Below are positions 1 through 7,987 of a stretch of 64,000 nucleotides of DNA, piece by piece. The position numbers and the translations under genes were made by a program. The notes beneath the pieces were generated by a model, which saw nothing but the letters and a program-made list of their open reading frames with translations, was not told where the DNA came from and ran no database searches. Each line of letters starts with the position of its first letter. Within the stretch, counting starts at the first letter, position 1. The DNA is from Pseudomonadota bacterium (GTDB lineage: Bacteria; Pseudomonadota; Gammaproteobacteria; Steroidobacterales; Steroidobacteraceae). The DNA lies in NCBI GenBank assembly GCA_021816775.1, contig JAKAXA010000010.1:53441-117440 (forward strand). The letters are read 5' to 3'.

Positions 1-476
1 CGCTGCGCCTGGTGCATCCGGATGCCGCCGCGCTCGAGCGGCTGACCGGCGCGCGCGGCGTGAACGGTTTTTATCACAGCCTGGATGCGCGCCTCGCGTG
101 CTGCCAGGTGCGCAAGATCGAGCCCTTCACGCGCGCCATCGCGGGCTTTGGCGCCTGGGTCACCGGCGTGCGCCGCGAGCAGTCAGCCGCGCGTGCGCTC
201 GCCCAGCCGCTCGAGTGGGATGCGCAACATGGCCTGTACAAAGTCAGTCCGCTGCTCGAGTGGAGCGAGGCCGAGGTGTGGCAGTACATCCGCGGCCGCG
301 AGCTGCCCTACAACCGGCTGCACGACAGGCAGTTTCCGAGCATCGGCTGCGCGCCGTGCACGCGCGCCATCCAGCCCGGAGAGAGCCGCCGCGCCGGCCG
401 GTGGTGGTGGGAGCAGCCCGAATCGCGCGAATGCGGCCTGCATCCCAGGGTCCGCCCCGCGGCGGCCGAAGCGTAA
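1..476 (+). CDS. cysH: Assimilatory APS reductase (Fe-S type), C-terminal part
   Basis: The gene runs in from the left edge; the last 157 codons or so are present. It reduces adenylylsulfate (or PAPS) to sulfite with thioredoxin in the cytoplasm. Visible hallmarks are an adjacent Cys-Cys pair followed by RKIEPF, a later CAPC pair, and the catalytic ECGLH motif near the C-terminus. The CC plus CxxC pairs are the four ligands of the [4Fe-4S] cluster that separates APS reductases from the cluster-free PAPS reductases of enteric bacteria, so APS is the likely substrate. The siroheme synthase gene follows after 14 bases, consistent with a sulfite-producing and sulfite-reducing operon. Confidence 0.92.
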   Translation, partial: LRLVHPDAAALERLTGARGVNGFYHSLDARLACCQVRKIEPFTRAIAGFGAWVTGVRREQSAARALAQPLEWDAQHGLYKVSPLLEWSEAEVWQYIRGRELPYNRLHDRQFPSIGCAPCTRAIQPGESRRAGRWWWEQPESRECGLHPRVRPAAAEA

Positions 477-490
477 CCGGCGCGCCGCCG

Positions 491-1966
491 ATGGATCATC
501 TGCCGATCTTCCTGCAGCTGCGCGACGTGCCGGCCGTCGTGGTGGGCGGCGGGCGCATTGCGCAGCGCAAAATCGAACTGCTGCTGCGGGTAGGCGCGCG
601 CATCACCGTGGTCGCACCCGAGCTCAGCGAGGCGCTCGAGCGGCGGGCCGCCGCCGGTGAGATCGCGCACCGCAACGCGCACTTTGGGCCCTCGCATCTC
701 GAGGGGGCGCAGCTGGTGATCGCCGCCACAAACCGCAAGGCGCTCAACGCGGCGGTCTCGGCGGCCGCGCGCCTGCGCGCGGTCCCGGTCAACGTCGTCG
801 ACGATCCGCAACTCTCGACGTTTTATTTCCCGGCGATCATCGATCGCTCACCGCTCACCGTGGCGATCGGATCAGACGGCCAGGCTCCGGTTCTCACCCG
901 CTGGGTGCGCGAGCAGATCGAGGCGCTGCTGCCCGGCAGGCTCGGAACGCTCGCACGCTTCATCGGCGAGCGGCGCAAGGCCGTGCAGCAGGCGCTCGCG
1001 CCGGCGGCACGCCGCGCGTTCTGGGAACGGATCGTGCGCGGGACCGCAGGCACGTGCGCCCTCTCGGGCGACGGACCGGGCGCCGAGCGCGCCTATGAGC
1101 GCGAGCTGCGCGCCGCGCGGCTCACCGCATCGCCCGCCACCGGAGCGCACAGCCTCGGGGAGGTGTATCTGATCGGCGCCGGTCCGGGCGATGCGGACCT
1201 CCTGACGCTGCGCGCGCTGCAGCTGCTGCAGCAGGCCGACGTCGTGCTGCACGATCGGCTCGTGCCGGCGGCGGTGCTGGAGCGCGCCCGCCGCGATGCC
1301 GAGCGGGTGTTCGTCGGCAAGGGCGCGGCCCGCGGCGCGCGCGCGCCCCATACCGAGCAGGAGCAGATCCACGAACTGATGGTGCGCTATGCGCGTGCCG
1401 GACTGCGCGTTGCGCGGCTCAAGGGGGGCGACCCGTTCGTCTTCGGCCGCGGCGGTGAGGAAGTCGAGTACCTCGCCCGCCACGGCATCCCCTACCTCGT
1501 GGTTCCCGGCATCACTGCGGCGCTCGGTGCCGCGGCGGCGAGCGGTATTCCGCTCACGCATCGTCAGCTGGCGCACAGTGTCACTCTGGTCACCGGGCAT
1601 CCGCTCGAGGATGAGGCGCTCGACTGGAGCGCGCTGGCGCGCAGGCGCCAGACCGTGGTGTTCTACATGGGAGTCGCCCACCTGGAGCGCATCTGCCAGC
1701 GGCTGCAGGCCGCCGGCGCCGATCCGGACCTGCCGGCCGCGCTCATCGAGCGCGCCACCCTGCCCGGCCAGCGTCTGCTGCGCGGCACGCTCGCGAGCCT
1801 CGCCGTGCTGGCGCACCAGGCGGGCATTGTGCCGCCGGCGCTGCTGGTGGTGGGCGACGTCGCCGCGCTCGCGCATTCCTGCGCCGAGTGCGACACTGCG
1901 AGCACACCGGCGGCATCGATGCGCCGGGCGATTGGCGCGAGGGAGGCCGTGTATGAGCGCTGCTGA
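491..1966 (+). CDS. cysG: Siroheme synthase, multifunctional
   Basis: 491 residues. Makes siroheme, the cofactor of sulfite reductase, from uroporphyrinogen III. The N-terminal part is the precorrin-2 dehydrogenase/ferrochelatase domain, with a Rossmann motif VVVGGGRIAQRK near residues 14-25 and NVVDDPQLSTFYFP around residue 105. The C-terminal methyltransferase domain starts near residue 222 with YLIGAGPGDADLLTLRA and contains RLKGGDPFVFGRGGEE and VVPGITAALGAAA. Length and domain order match enteric CysG. I chose the ATG that opens the MDHLPIFLQL sequence typical of the family; the frame is open upstream but overlaps cysH. The stop lies inside the next gene (14-base overlap), indicating translational coupling. 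Confidence 0.95.
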   Translation: MDHLPIFLQLRDVPAVVVGGGRIAQRKIELLLRVGARITVVAPELSEALERRAAAGEIAHRNAHFGPSHLEGAQLVIAATNRKALNAAVSAAARLRAVPVNVVDDPQLSTFYFPAIIDRSPLTVAIGSDGQAPVLTRWVREQIEALLPGRLGTLARFIGERRKAVQQALAPAARRAFWERIVRGTAGTCALSGDGPGAERAYERELRAARLTASPATGAHSLGEVYLIGAGPGDADLLTLRALQLLQQADVVLHDRLVPAAVLERARRDAERVFVGKGAARGARAPHTEQEQIHELMVRYARAGLRVARLKGGDPFVFGRGGEEVEYLARHGIPYLVVPGITAALGAAAASGIPLTHRQLAHSVTLVTGHPLEDEALDWSALARRRQTVVFYMGVAHLERICQRLQAAGADPDLPAALIERATLPGQRLLRGTLASLAVLAHQAGIVPPALLVVGDVAALAHSCAECDTASTPAASMRRAIGAREAVYERC

Positions 1967-2984
1967 AGGCTTTCTCGGCGCGGTGGGGCAAACGCCACTG
2001 ATCAGACTGCGCCGCATGAGCGAGGAGACCGGCTGCGAGGTGCTCGGCAAGGCCGAGTTCCTCAATCCCGGCGGTTCGGTCAAGGACCGCGCCGCGCGCG
2101 CGATCGTGCTCGAGGCCGAGCGCAGCGGCGCGCTTGCCCCGGGCGGCACGGTGGTCGAGGGCACCGCGGGCAACACCGGAATCGGGCTCGCTCACGTGTG
2201 CAACGCGCGCGGCTACCGCTGCGTGATCGTGATGCCCGACAACCAGTCGCCGGAGAAATACCGGCTGCTCGAGACCCTCGGCGCCGAGGTGCATCGGGTG
2301 CCGACCGTACCTTACAGCAACCCCAACCAGTATCAGAAGGTTGCCGATCGGCTCGCGCGCAGCCTGCCGAACGCCATCTGGGCCAATCAGTTCGACAACA
2401 CGGTGAACCGCCAGGCGCACCTCGACACCACGGGACCGGAGATCTGGGCGCAGACCGATGGCCGGGTGGATGCCTTCACGTGCGCCGCGGGCACCGGCGG
2501 CACCTTCGCCGGGGTGTCGCAGTACCTGAAGTCCAAGCGCAAGAGCGTGCGCTGTGTGCTCGCCGATCCGCCCGGCAGCAGTCTTTACGAATACGTCCGC
2601 AGCGGCACTCTCAAGGCCACGGGCTCCGGCTCGATCACCGAGGGCATCGGCATCGGCCGCATCACGGCCAACCTGCGCGATGCTCCCATCGACGAGGCGG
2701 TTCACATCACCGATGCCGAGACGGTCCGTTACGTCTACCGGCTGTTGTACGAGGAAGGACTGTTCCTCGGCAGCACGAGCGGCATCAATGTGGCCGCCGC
2801 CGCCGGCGTGGCGCGCAAGCTCGGTCCGGGCCATACGGTGGTGACCATCCTGTGCGACGGCGGCGCGAAGTACCAGTCACGTCTGTTCAACCGCGACTGG
2901 CTCGCAGAGAAGGGGCTCGCCGAGCACGCCTCGCCCCCCTGCCGCGACGAGCCGCTCGACGTGCGCGCGGTGATGGTGGCGTAG
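1953..2984 (+). CDS. cysK: Cysteine synthase, PLP-dependent
   Basis: 343 residues, fold type II PLP enzyme that makes cysteine from O-acetylserine and sulfide. The PLP lysine is K44 in GGSVKDRA, and the substrate loop is TAGNTGIG near residues 71-78; most bacterial CysK proteins have TSGNTGIA there. CAAGTGGTFAG is the phosphate-binding loop, and FLGSTSGIN lies near the C-terminus. Start ATG is inside the end of cysG, so the pair is coupled. It is about 20 residues longer than enteric CysK. A cystathionine beta-synthase-like specificity cannot be excluded from sequence alone, but the operon with cysH and cysG favours cysteine synthesis. Confidence 0.88.
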   Translation: MSAAEGFLGAVGQTPLIRLRRMSEETGCEVLGKAEFLNPGGSVKDRAARAIVLEAERSGALAPGGTVVEGTAGNTGIGLAHVCNARGYRCVIVMPDNQSPEKYRLLETLGAEVHRVPTVPYSNPNQYQKVADRLARSLPNAIWANQFDNTVNRQAHLDTTGPEIWAQTDGRVDAFTCAAGTGGTFAGVSQYLKSKRKSVRCVLADPPGSSLYEYVRSGTLKATGSGSITEGIGIGRITANLRDAPIDEAVHITDAETVRYVYRLLYEEGLFLGSTSGINVAAAAGVARKLGPGHTVVTILCDGGAKYQSRLFNRDWLAEKGLAEHASPPCRDEPLDVRAVMVA

Positions 2985-3058
2985 GCCACCGCGCACTCGC
3001 CTGCACTGCGCGCTTGCGAGGCCGCGGCCCTGTGTGACACCCTCGCCGGCGCGCCAAC

Positions 3059-3565
3059 ATGATCGCCGCCATACCCGCACTGCCGCGCTGGCTTGCCGCG
3101 CTCGCTCTGCTCGCCGCCGCGCACGTCGGCGCCTGGGCGTCGGGGCGAGTCCTCTTTGGGCGGTGGCCGGCCCCGGTCGATGGAGGGGCGAGGCTGTGGG
3201 ATGGACGGCGGGTGTTCGGCGAGCACAAGACCTGGCGCGGCCTGCTCGTCGCGGGCCTCCTCTGCGCCGCGGTGGCGCCGCTCGTTGGCTACGGCGCGCG
3301 GCTCGGCCTGCAGTTGGCGGCCCTCGCCATGGGAGCGGACCTGGCGACGAGCTTGCTCAAGCGCCGCCTCAACCTGGCGTCGGGCCGGGAGGTGCCGGGG
3401 TTGGATCAGATTCCCGAGGCGCTCGTGCCCCTGCTCGTGCTTGCCCGCCCGCTCGGCATCGGCGCCTGGACCGCCTGGCTCCTCACCGGCATATTCGTCG
3501 TGCTCGATCTGGCGGCATTGCCGCTGCGCCACCGCCGCAACACCGGCGCGCGCAGGCCGCTGTGA
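3059..3565 (+). CDS. CDP-archaeol synthase-like (DUF46) membrane protein
   Basis: 168 residues, strongly hydrophobic with four or five membrane segments. The motif FGEHKTWRG at residues 53-61, the later ADLATSLLKRRL and the PGLDQIPEALVP segment are characteristic of the CarS/DUF46 family, which in archaea transfers CDP onto unsaturated archaeol. Bacterial members exist and their substrate is unknown to me, though a CTP-dependent lipid cytidylyltransferase role is the obvious inference. It follows the cysteine synthase gene by 74 bases on the same strand and is convergent with the next gene. No other ether-lipid gene is visible in the window. Confidence 0.72.
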   Translation: MIAAIPALPRWLAALALLAAAHVGAWASGRVLFGRWPAPVDGGARLWDGRRVFGEHKTWRGLLVAGLLCAAVAPLVGYGARLGLQLAALAMGADLATSLLKRRLNLASGREVPGLDQIPEALVPLLVLARPLGIGAWTAWLLTGIFVVLDLAALPLRHRRNTGARRPL

Positions 3566-3605
3566 TGTCGCTGCCCGTGGCGTGCCGGCCCACACGTCCC
3601 GCAGG

Positions 3606-4031
3606 TCAGCGTGTCTGTCGCAGCCGGGGCGTGCAGGTCACGCCAAGCAACGGCCCGTCCGGTGAGAGCAAGCGGCTCACCCTGCCCCAGGGTTCGCTCG
3701 TGCTGCGCACCAACCTGCGATAGCCCCGCAGCTCGAGTTCCTCGGTCGTCGGCTCCCGCCGATCCACTTCGAGCTCGAGCCACCCCTGCGGTGCGGGAAG
3801 CCCGGGCGGCCACTCCCCGGTGCCGAAGCAGGATTGCGCCGCCTGCGAGAGCGGCCCGAGCGCAAACGCCTTCGCGCCCGCGAGACGCTCCGTACGCCGG
3901 TCACCGCCAGGCTCCTCTTTGAGCTCCACGCCGAAGTCCTCGCCATCGCGTCGCCCCCTGGCCGCGCGATCCGGCACGGTCGGACCGAACCCGGCGATGA
4001 ACAGCACCCGCAAACCTCTCAGTTCGTTCAA
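3606..4031 (-). CDS. Glyoxalase/VOC-family protein, apparently degenerating
   Basis: 141 codons from a TTG start. The sequence VLFIAGFGPTV, then FALGPLSQAAQSCFGT and RLLSPDGPLLGVTCTP, follows a small glyoxalase/bleomycin-resistance-type family well. Several residues I expect to be conserved are altered: W to G in FALWPL, an aromatic pair after the first strand replaced by RD, YTPW changed to CTPR, and one residue missing in the PWGQTV region. A second TTG six codons in would give the usual MRVLFIAGF start; there is no ATG. It is either a diverged member or a gene under relaxed selection with its frame still open. Function unknown. Confidence 0.5.
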   Translation of the reverse strand: MNELRGLRVLFIAGFGPTVPDRAARGRRDGEDFGVELKEEPGGDRRTERLAGAKAFALGPLSQAAQSCFGTGEWPPGLPAPQGWLELEVDRREPTTEELELRGYRRLVRSTSEPWGRVSRLLSPDGPLLGVTCTPRLRQTR

Positions 4032-4141
4032 AGGCTCACCCGAGCGCTGCGCGCAACGGTGTGCTCGGACTCGCTCGTTCTGCGCCTCGGGCCGCCCCTC
4101 GAGCGCATCTCATTGGGATTGACGCCGCCGCATCCCGAGCG

Positions 4142-4179
4142 TACCTTTATTAAAAAAGGTAGCATTCTATTGAAATGCT
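4142..4179. promoter_or_regulatory. Two adjacent dyads at the PadR gene start
   Basis: TACCTTT (4142-4148) and AAAGGTA (4155-4161) form a perfect 7-base inverted repeat around ATTAAA. Directly after it, AGCATT (4161-4166) pairs with AATGCT (4174-4179), the second arm covering the ATG at 4175. This is one of the few AT-rich spots here. I infer promoter and autoregulatory operator for the padR-pspC pair. Confidence 0.5.
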
Positions 4180-4498
4180 GGACGAACAGAAGCTTGGCGT
4201 ATTGCGCAAGGGATTCCTGGAATTCCTGGTGCTGCGCATCATCAGCGGCGCCAGCGTCTACGCGGCCGACATTCTCAAGACACTGGCGGCGACCGAATTC
4301 GCCACTCAGGAAGGCACGCTCTATCCGCTGCTCAGCCGCCTGCGGCGCGAAGGGCTCCTCGATTACCAGTGGCAGGAATCCGGCAGCGGCCCGCCGCGCA
4401 AGTATTACCGGCTCACGGCCGCCGGCGCCGAGCGCCTGGCCGAGTTCACGGCCTACTGGGCCCGCATCAATCAGACCATCCAGTCACTCGGGGGTTGA
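4175..4498 (+). CDS. PadR-family transcriptional regulator
   Basis: 107 residues. A winged-helix PadR protein: the N-terminal helix LRKGFLEFLVLRIISG is followed by ATQEGTLYPLLSRLRREGLL and the wing SGSGPPRKYYRLTAAGAERL. Such proteins are dimeric repressors responding to small ligands or envelope stress. The stop codon is three bases before the start of the PspC-domain gene, so the two form a transcriptional unit; PadR next to PspC-domain membrane proteins is a recurrent arrangement. It is probably autoregulated through the dyads over its start. Confidence 0.88.
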   Translation: MLDEQKLGVLRKGFLEFLVLRIISGASVYAADILKTLAATEFATQEGTLYPLLSRLRREGLLDYQWQESGSGPPRKYYRLTAAGAERLAEFTAYWARINQTIQSLGG

Positions 4499-4501
4499 GC
4501 C

Positions 4502-5731
4502 ATGCGACCGGTGATCGCCGTCAGTCTCAACGGCCGCGCATACCAGCTGGAGGATGGCGCGCACGCCGCCCTGGCACAGTATCTGGCCGCCGCCGAGCGC
4601 GCGCTCGAGGGCAATCCGGATCGCGCGGAGATCCTCGCCGATCTCGAGCAGGCCATCGCCGACAAGTGCGAGCGCTTCCTGAGCACGCACAAGACCGTGC
4701 TGAGACAGGCGGAAATCGAACAGGTGATCGGCGAGATGGGCCCGGTCGAGGGCGGCGGCGCACCCCAGGGCGCCCCTGCCGGCGCGGCGCCGGCGCACGA
4801 GCAGGCGGCCGGCGCCGGATCTGCCGCCGGCGCGGCGGCGGCGCCGAAGCGGCTCTATCAGATCAGCGAGGGGGCGCTGCTGAGCGGGGTATGCAAGGGC
4901 ATTGCGGTCTATTTCGACGTGGATGTGACCGTGGTGCGCCTGTTGTTCGTCCTCGCCGCGATCCTCACCGGCGGGGCCGCGATCCTCGCCTACATCGTGA
5001 TGATGTTCGTCGTCCCGTATGCGCAGACACCCGAGGAAGTCGCCGCCGCCGGCGGGGTGCCCTTCAATGCGCGCGTGCTCGTCGAGCAATGGAAACGCAA
5101 GGCGGCGCAGTTTGCCGATGCGGCCGCGCACGCCGCCCGGATCGACGGCTCGCCCGATGAGCGTGCGCGCCGGCGCGCCGAGTGGCGCCGGGCGCGCTGG
5201 CAGTGGAAGCAGGAGTGGCGCAGAAGCCGCGCCGAGTGGCGCGCCCGCCGCTGGGGGCCGTACCACTTCAGCACCTGGGGGGCGAATCCCGTGCCGCCGG
5301 CCCCGCCGCTGCCGCCGCTCGCGGCGTTTCTCTCGGGCCTGGGATGGGCGGTGCTCGGCATCCTGGTCGCCCTGGTCACCCTCGCATGGCTGTTCGCACT
5401 GCTGTCCCTGCTCGCCACCGGCGCGGTGTTCGGCTGGTCCGTTGGCCACCTTCCGCTGTGGGCCGCCGTCATCGTGCTCATCGTGCTCTATCAGCTGGTG
5501 GTCTCGCCGCTGCGCGCGCTGCGCTACGCGCACTCGCCCTACTTTTACGCGTATCGCTACCGCGCCCACGCGCTCGCCGACGCGATCATCGGTCTGGTGC
5601 TGCTCGCGCTGCTGCTGTGGGTGCTCGGATTTCACATGCCGGCGCTGCAGCATCTCCTCGATTGGCTGCGTGCGCAGATCGCCCCGCTGTGGCGCAGCGG
5701 CGTGCCAGCGGCGCGGAGTTCCGCGCACTGA
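4502..5731 (+). CDS. PspC-domain membrane protein
   Basis: 409 residues. The N-terminal 90 residues form a soluble helical region (ILADLEQAIADKCERFL), followed by an Ala/Gly/Pro linker. A PspC domain at about residues 116-175 contains SGVCKGIAVYFDVDVTVVRLL and a membrane segment. A charged Arg/Trp-rich stretch around 210-260 (RRARWQWKQEWRRSRAEW) precedes three or four more hydrophobic segments. It is expected in the inner membrane with a role in sensing or withstanding envelope stress, as for PspC. Cotranscribed with the PadR regulator just upstream; convergent with the TAXI gene. Precise function unknown. Confidence 0.82.
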   Translation: MRPVIAVSLNGRAYQLEDGAHAALAQYLAAAERALEGNPDRAEILADLEQAIADKCERFLSTHKTVLRQAEIEQVIGEMGPVEGGGAPQGAPAGAAPAHEQAAGAGSAAGAAAAPKRLYQISEGALLSGVCKGIAVYFDVDVTVVRLLFVLAAILTGGAAILAYIVMMFVVPYAQTPEEVAAAGGVPFNARVLVEQWKRKAAQFADAAAHAARIDGSPDERARRRAEWRRARWQWKQEWRRSRAEWRARRWGPYHFSTWGANPVPPAPPLPPLAAFLSGLGWAVLGILVALVTLAWLFALLSLLATGAVFGWSVGHLPLWAAVIVLIVLYQLVVSPLRALRYAHSPYFYAYRYRAHALADAIIGLVLLALLLWVLGFHMPALQHLLDWLRAQIAPLWRSGVPAARSSAH

Positions 5732-5739
5732 GCGGCCGG

Positions 5740-7146
5740 TCAGTCGGAGACGGCGCGGGAGAGATTGTTGCGCACGAACTCGATGTGCTCGCGCAGCAGA
5801 TAGATCTGCTCGGCGTGTGAGCCCGGCATCTTGCGCAGAATCACTGCGCGCTCGATCTGGTGCAGACGGTCGAGGAGCTCCGCGCGGCGCTCGCGCGAGA
5901 GCGGCCCGATCGACTCGCGCTCGAGCGCCATCAGCTCCCCGTAGCGCCGGTGGATACGGCTGTTCACCCGCCAGCCGTACAGCTGCGGCAGAAAGCGCAG
6001 CCCTGGCACCAACACGACGATGATCGGCACGAGCACCACGAGGATGCGGTTCACCAGGCTCGCCATCCAGAACGGCAGGTACCGGTAGGTGAAGCTCTTG
6101 TACCCGGTCTTGTAGAAGTTCGCCGCCTCCGAATCGAGCGGATAGGAGTAAGTCTCGGTATTCGGAAACTCGTGGGCCGCGTGCAGCACCGTCGCGCGCC
6201 CGTACACCTGCTGCGCCGCCTGAATCAGCAGGTCGCACAGCGCCGGGTGCAGGTCCGCGTGGGCGAGCAGTTCCACGGCGGGGCCGAGCAGCACCAGACG
6301 CCGATGCGGCAGATTCGCGCCGAGGTCGAACGCGCCGGCGGGAATGTCGAGTTCATGCAGGTACGGGAAGCGCCTGACGTAGGCGGCCGCCTGGGTAAAG
6401 TCGAACAGCCGGATGCCCGGGGTATGCACCATCTTGATGATCACCGCCGGCGGCGTCGAGTCGCCGGTGAGGAAGATCGCGTTGACCCGTCCGGCGAGCA
6501 ATGCATCGCGCGCAGCCGCGCCCTCCAGATCGAGCAGCTGGGTCGGTCCGCCCGGGGCGATGCCGTTGGCCTTCAGCAGCGCCAATGCCAGGGTGCGCGT
6601 GCCGCTGCCCGGCTTGCCGATGGCGATTCGCTCGCCGCGCAGCTGCGAGAGCCGCGCCACGCGCGGCCCCCGATAGAAGATGGTCACCGGCTGATAGAAC
6701 ATGCTGCCGAGCGAGACCAGCCCTTGCGCGTCATCGTCCTGGTCATGAGTCGGCGCGGCGCCGACTCCGCCGGTCACGCGGGTCCCGGACTGCACGAGCG
6801 CGATGTCCACGCGCGAATGCGGCCGGTTCAGGCGCTCGAGGTTCTGCGCCGAGCCCTCGGAGGGCAGGATCTTCAGCGTGATCCCGTTGCGCGCCAGCAG
6901 GGCGCGGAAGCGCTCGGCCGCCAGGTCAAACGAACTGCCCGGCGGGCCTGCGCTCATCACCAGGGAATGCGGGGGCGCCGGCCGCACGAAATGCAGGGTC
7001 AGCCAGATCGCCCCCGCACTCAGCAGCAGGATCGGAATGAGCGTGTGCGCCAGGTCCGACCAGGATACGGTCGTGACCTTCAGCGCGAGGGGCTGGGAGG
7101 CTCCCTCGGGCTGCCTGGAATCGTCCGGCTTCGGGTTCGGTTCCAT
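5740..7146 (-). CDS. TAXI-family solute-binding protein, membrane-anchored
   Basis: 468 residues. A membrane segment at residues 34-54 is followed by a periplasmic TAXI domain: [18 protein letters not shown] and [13 protein letters not shown] at its start, then [22 protein letters not shown] second hydrophobic segment ([20 protein letters not shown]) and a cytoplasmic helical tail follow near the C-terminus. Classical TAXI proteins are secreted receptors of TRAP transporters of about 320 residues; this longer, doubly anchored form has no TRAP membrane subunit nearby, so it may sense rather than import its ligand, possibly a dicarboxylate or amino acid. Single-gene unit convergent with pspC. 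Confidence 0.82.
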   Translation of the reverse strand: MEPNPKPDDSRQPEGASQPLALKVTTVSWSDLAHTLIPILLLSAGAIWLTLHFVRPAPPHSLVMSAGPPGSSFDLAAERFRALLARNGITLKILPSEGSAQNLERLNRPHSRVDIALVQSGTRVTGGVGAAPTHDQDDDAQGLVSLGSMFYQPVTIFYRGPRVARLSQLRGERIAIGKPGSGTRTLALALLKANGIAPGGPTQLLDLEGAAARDALLAGRVNAIFLTGDSTPPAVIIKMVHTPGIRLFDFTQAAAYVRRFPYLHELDIPAGAFDLGANLPHRRLVLLGPAVELLAHADLHPALCDLLIQAAQQVYGRATVLHAAHEFPNTETYSYPLDSEAANFYKTGYKSFTYRYLPFWMASLVNRILVVLVPIIVVLVPGLRFLPQLYGWRVNSRIHRRYGELMALERESIGPLSRERRAELLDRLHQIERAVILRKMPGSHAEQIYLLREHIEFVRNNLSRAVSD

Positions 7147-7259
7147 TCCGGCGGAAGTCTACCATCGGCGCCCTCGAGCGCCGCACCGGGTCGCTGCCGG
7201 CCCCCGTGGGTGGCGACGGCCGTATACTGGGCGATTATCCGTCCATGGAGATCGGTCGC

Positions 7260-7928
7260 ATGGCAAAAGTCCTCGTCCTCTACTACTCCTCCTACGGCCA
7301 CGTCGAGCGCATGGCGCAGGCGATCGCGGAGGGGGCCGCCTCCGTGGCCGGCACTGCGGTCACCGTCAAGCGGGTTCCCGAGCTGGTTCCCGAGGACGTC
7401 GCCCGCAAGGCCGGCATGAAAATCGAGCAGAAGGTGCCGGTCGCCACCGTCGATGAGCTCGCCAGCTACGACGCGATCCTCTTCGGCACACCGACGAGGT
7501 TCGGCAACATGGCCGCGCAGATGCGCAATTTTCTGGATCAGACCGGCGGACTGTGGGTCAAGGGCGCACTCGTGGGCAAGGTGGGCAGCGTGTTCGCCTC
7601 CACGGCCACCCAGCACGGCGGCCAGGAGACCACCATCACCAGTTTCCACCACACGCTGATCCATCACGGCATGATCATCGTCGGCCTGCCCTACTCGTTC
7701 GCCGGGCTGACCCGCATGGATGAGATCACGGGATGCAGCCCCTACGGCGCCTCAACGCTCGCGAGCGGCGACGGCTCCCGGCACCCGAGCGAGAACGAAC
7801 TGGCCGGCGCGCGCTTCCAGGGGCGGCACGTCGCCGAAATCGCTGCGCGGCTCGAGCGCGGCGCCGGCGAGCGCGGACCGGCGCCGGCGCAGATGCAAAA
7901 CCCCACGGAGACCACCGGGCCGCGCTGA
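7260..7928 (+). CDS. wrbA: NAD(P)H:quinone oxidoreductase, WrbA type
   Basis: 222 residues, flavodoxin-like FMN protein reducing quinones by two electrons. The FMN phosphate loop is [11 protein letters not shown] starting at residue 8, followed by [22 protein letters not shown]. The family signature [23 protein letters not shown] and [15 protein letters not shown] are intact. The start [11 protein letters not shown] matches the family; an in-frame ATG 15 bases upstream (MEIGRMAKV) is the alternative. The C-terminus carries a 20-residue tail rich in Gly, Pro and Ala beyond the usual end. Monocistronic and convergent with the S41 protease gene. Confidence 0.95.
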   Translation: MAKVLVLYYSSYGHVERMAQAIAEGAASVAGTAVTVKRVPELVPEDVARKAGMKIEQKVPVATVDELASYDAILFGTPTRFGNMAAQMRNFLDQTGGLWVKGALVGKVGSVFASTATQHGGQETTITSFHHTLIHHGMIIVGLPYSFAGLTRMDEITGCSPYGASTLASGDGSRHPSENELAGARFQGRHVAEIAARLERGAGERGPAPAQMQNPTETTGPR

Positions 7929-7939
7929 CCCGACCTGCA

Positions 7940-7973
7940 GCGCATGAGCGGCCGGTGCCGGCCGGCCATGCGC
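7940..7973. terminator. Hairpin between convergent wrbA and S41 protease genes
   Basis: GCGCATG (7940-7946) pairs with CATGCGC (7967-7973), enclosing further GGCCGG/CCGGCC pairing. It lies between two convergent stop codons, so a bidirectional terminator is plausible, but there is no T tract on either side. Confidence 0.4.
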
Positions 7974-7987
7974 GCAGTCACGAGCCC

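Noticed and set aside
872..2176. A 434-codon minus-strand frame
   Set aside because: Antisense to cysG and the cysteine synthase gene, no recognisable motif.
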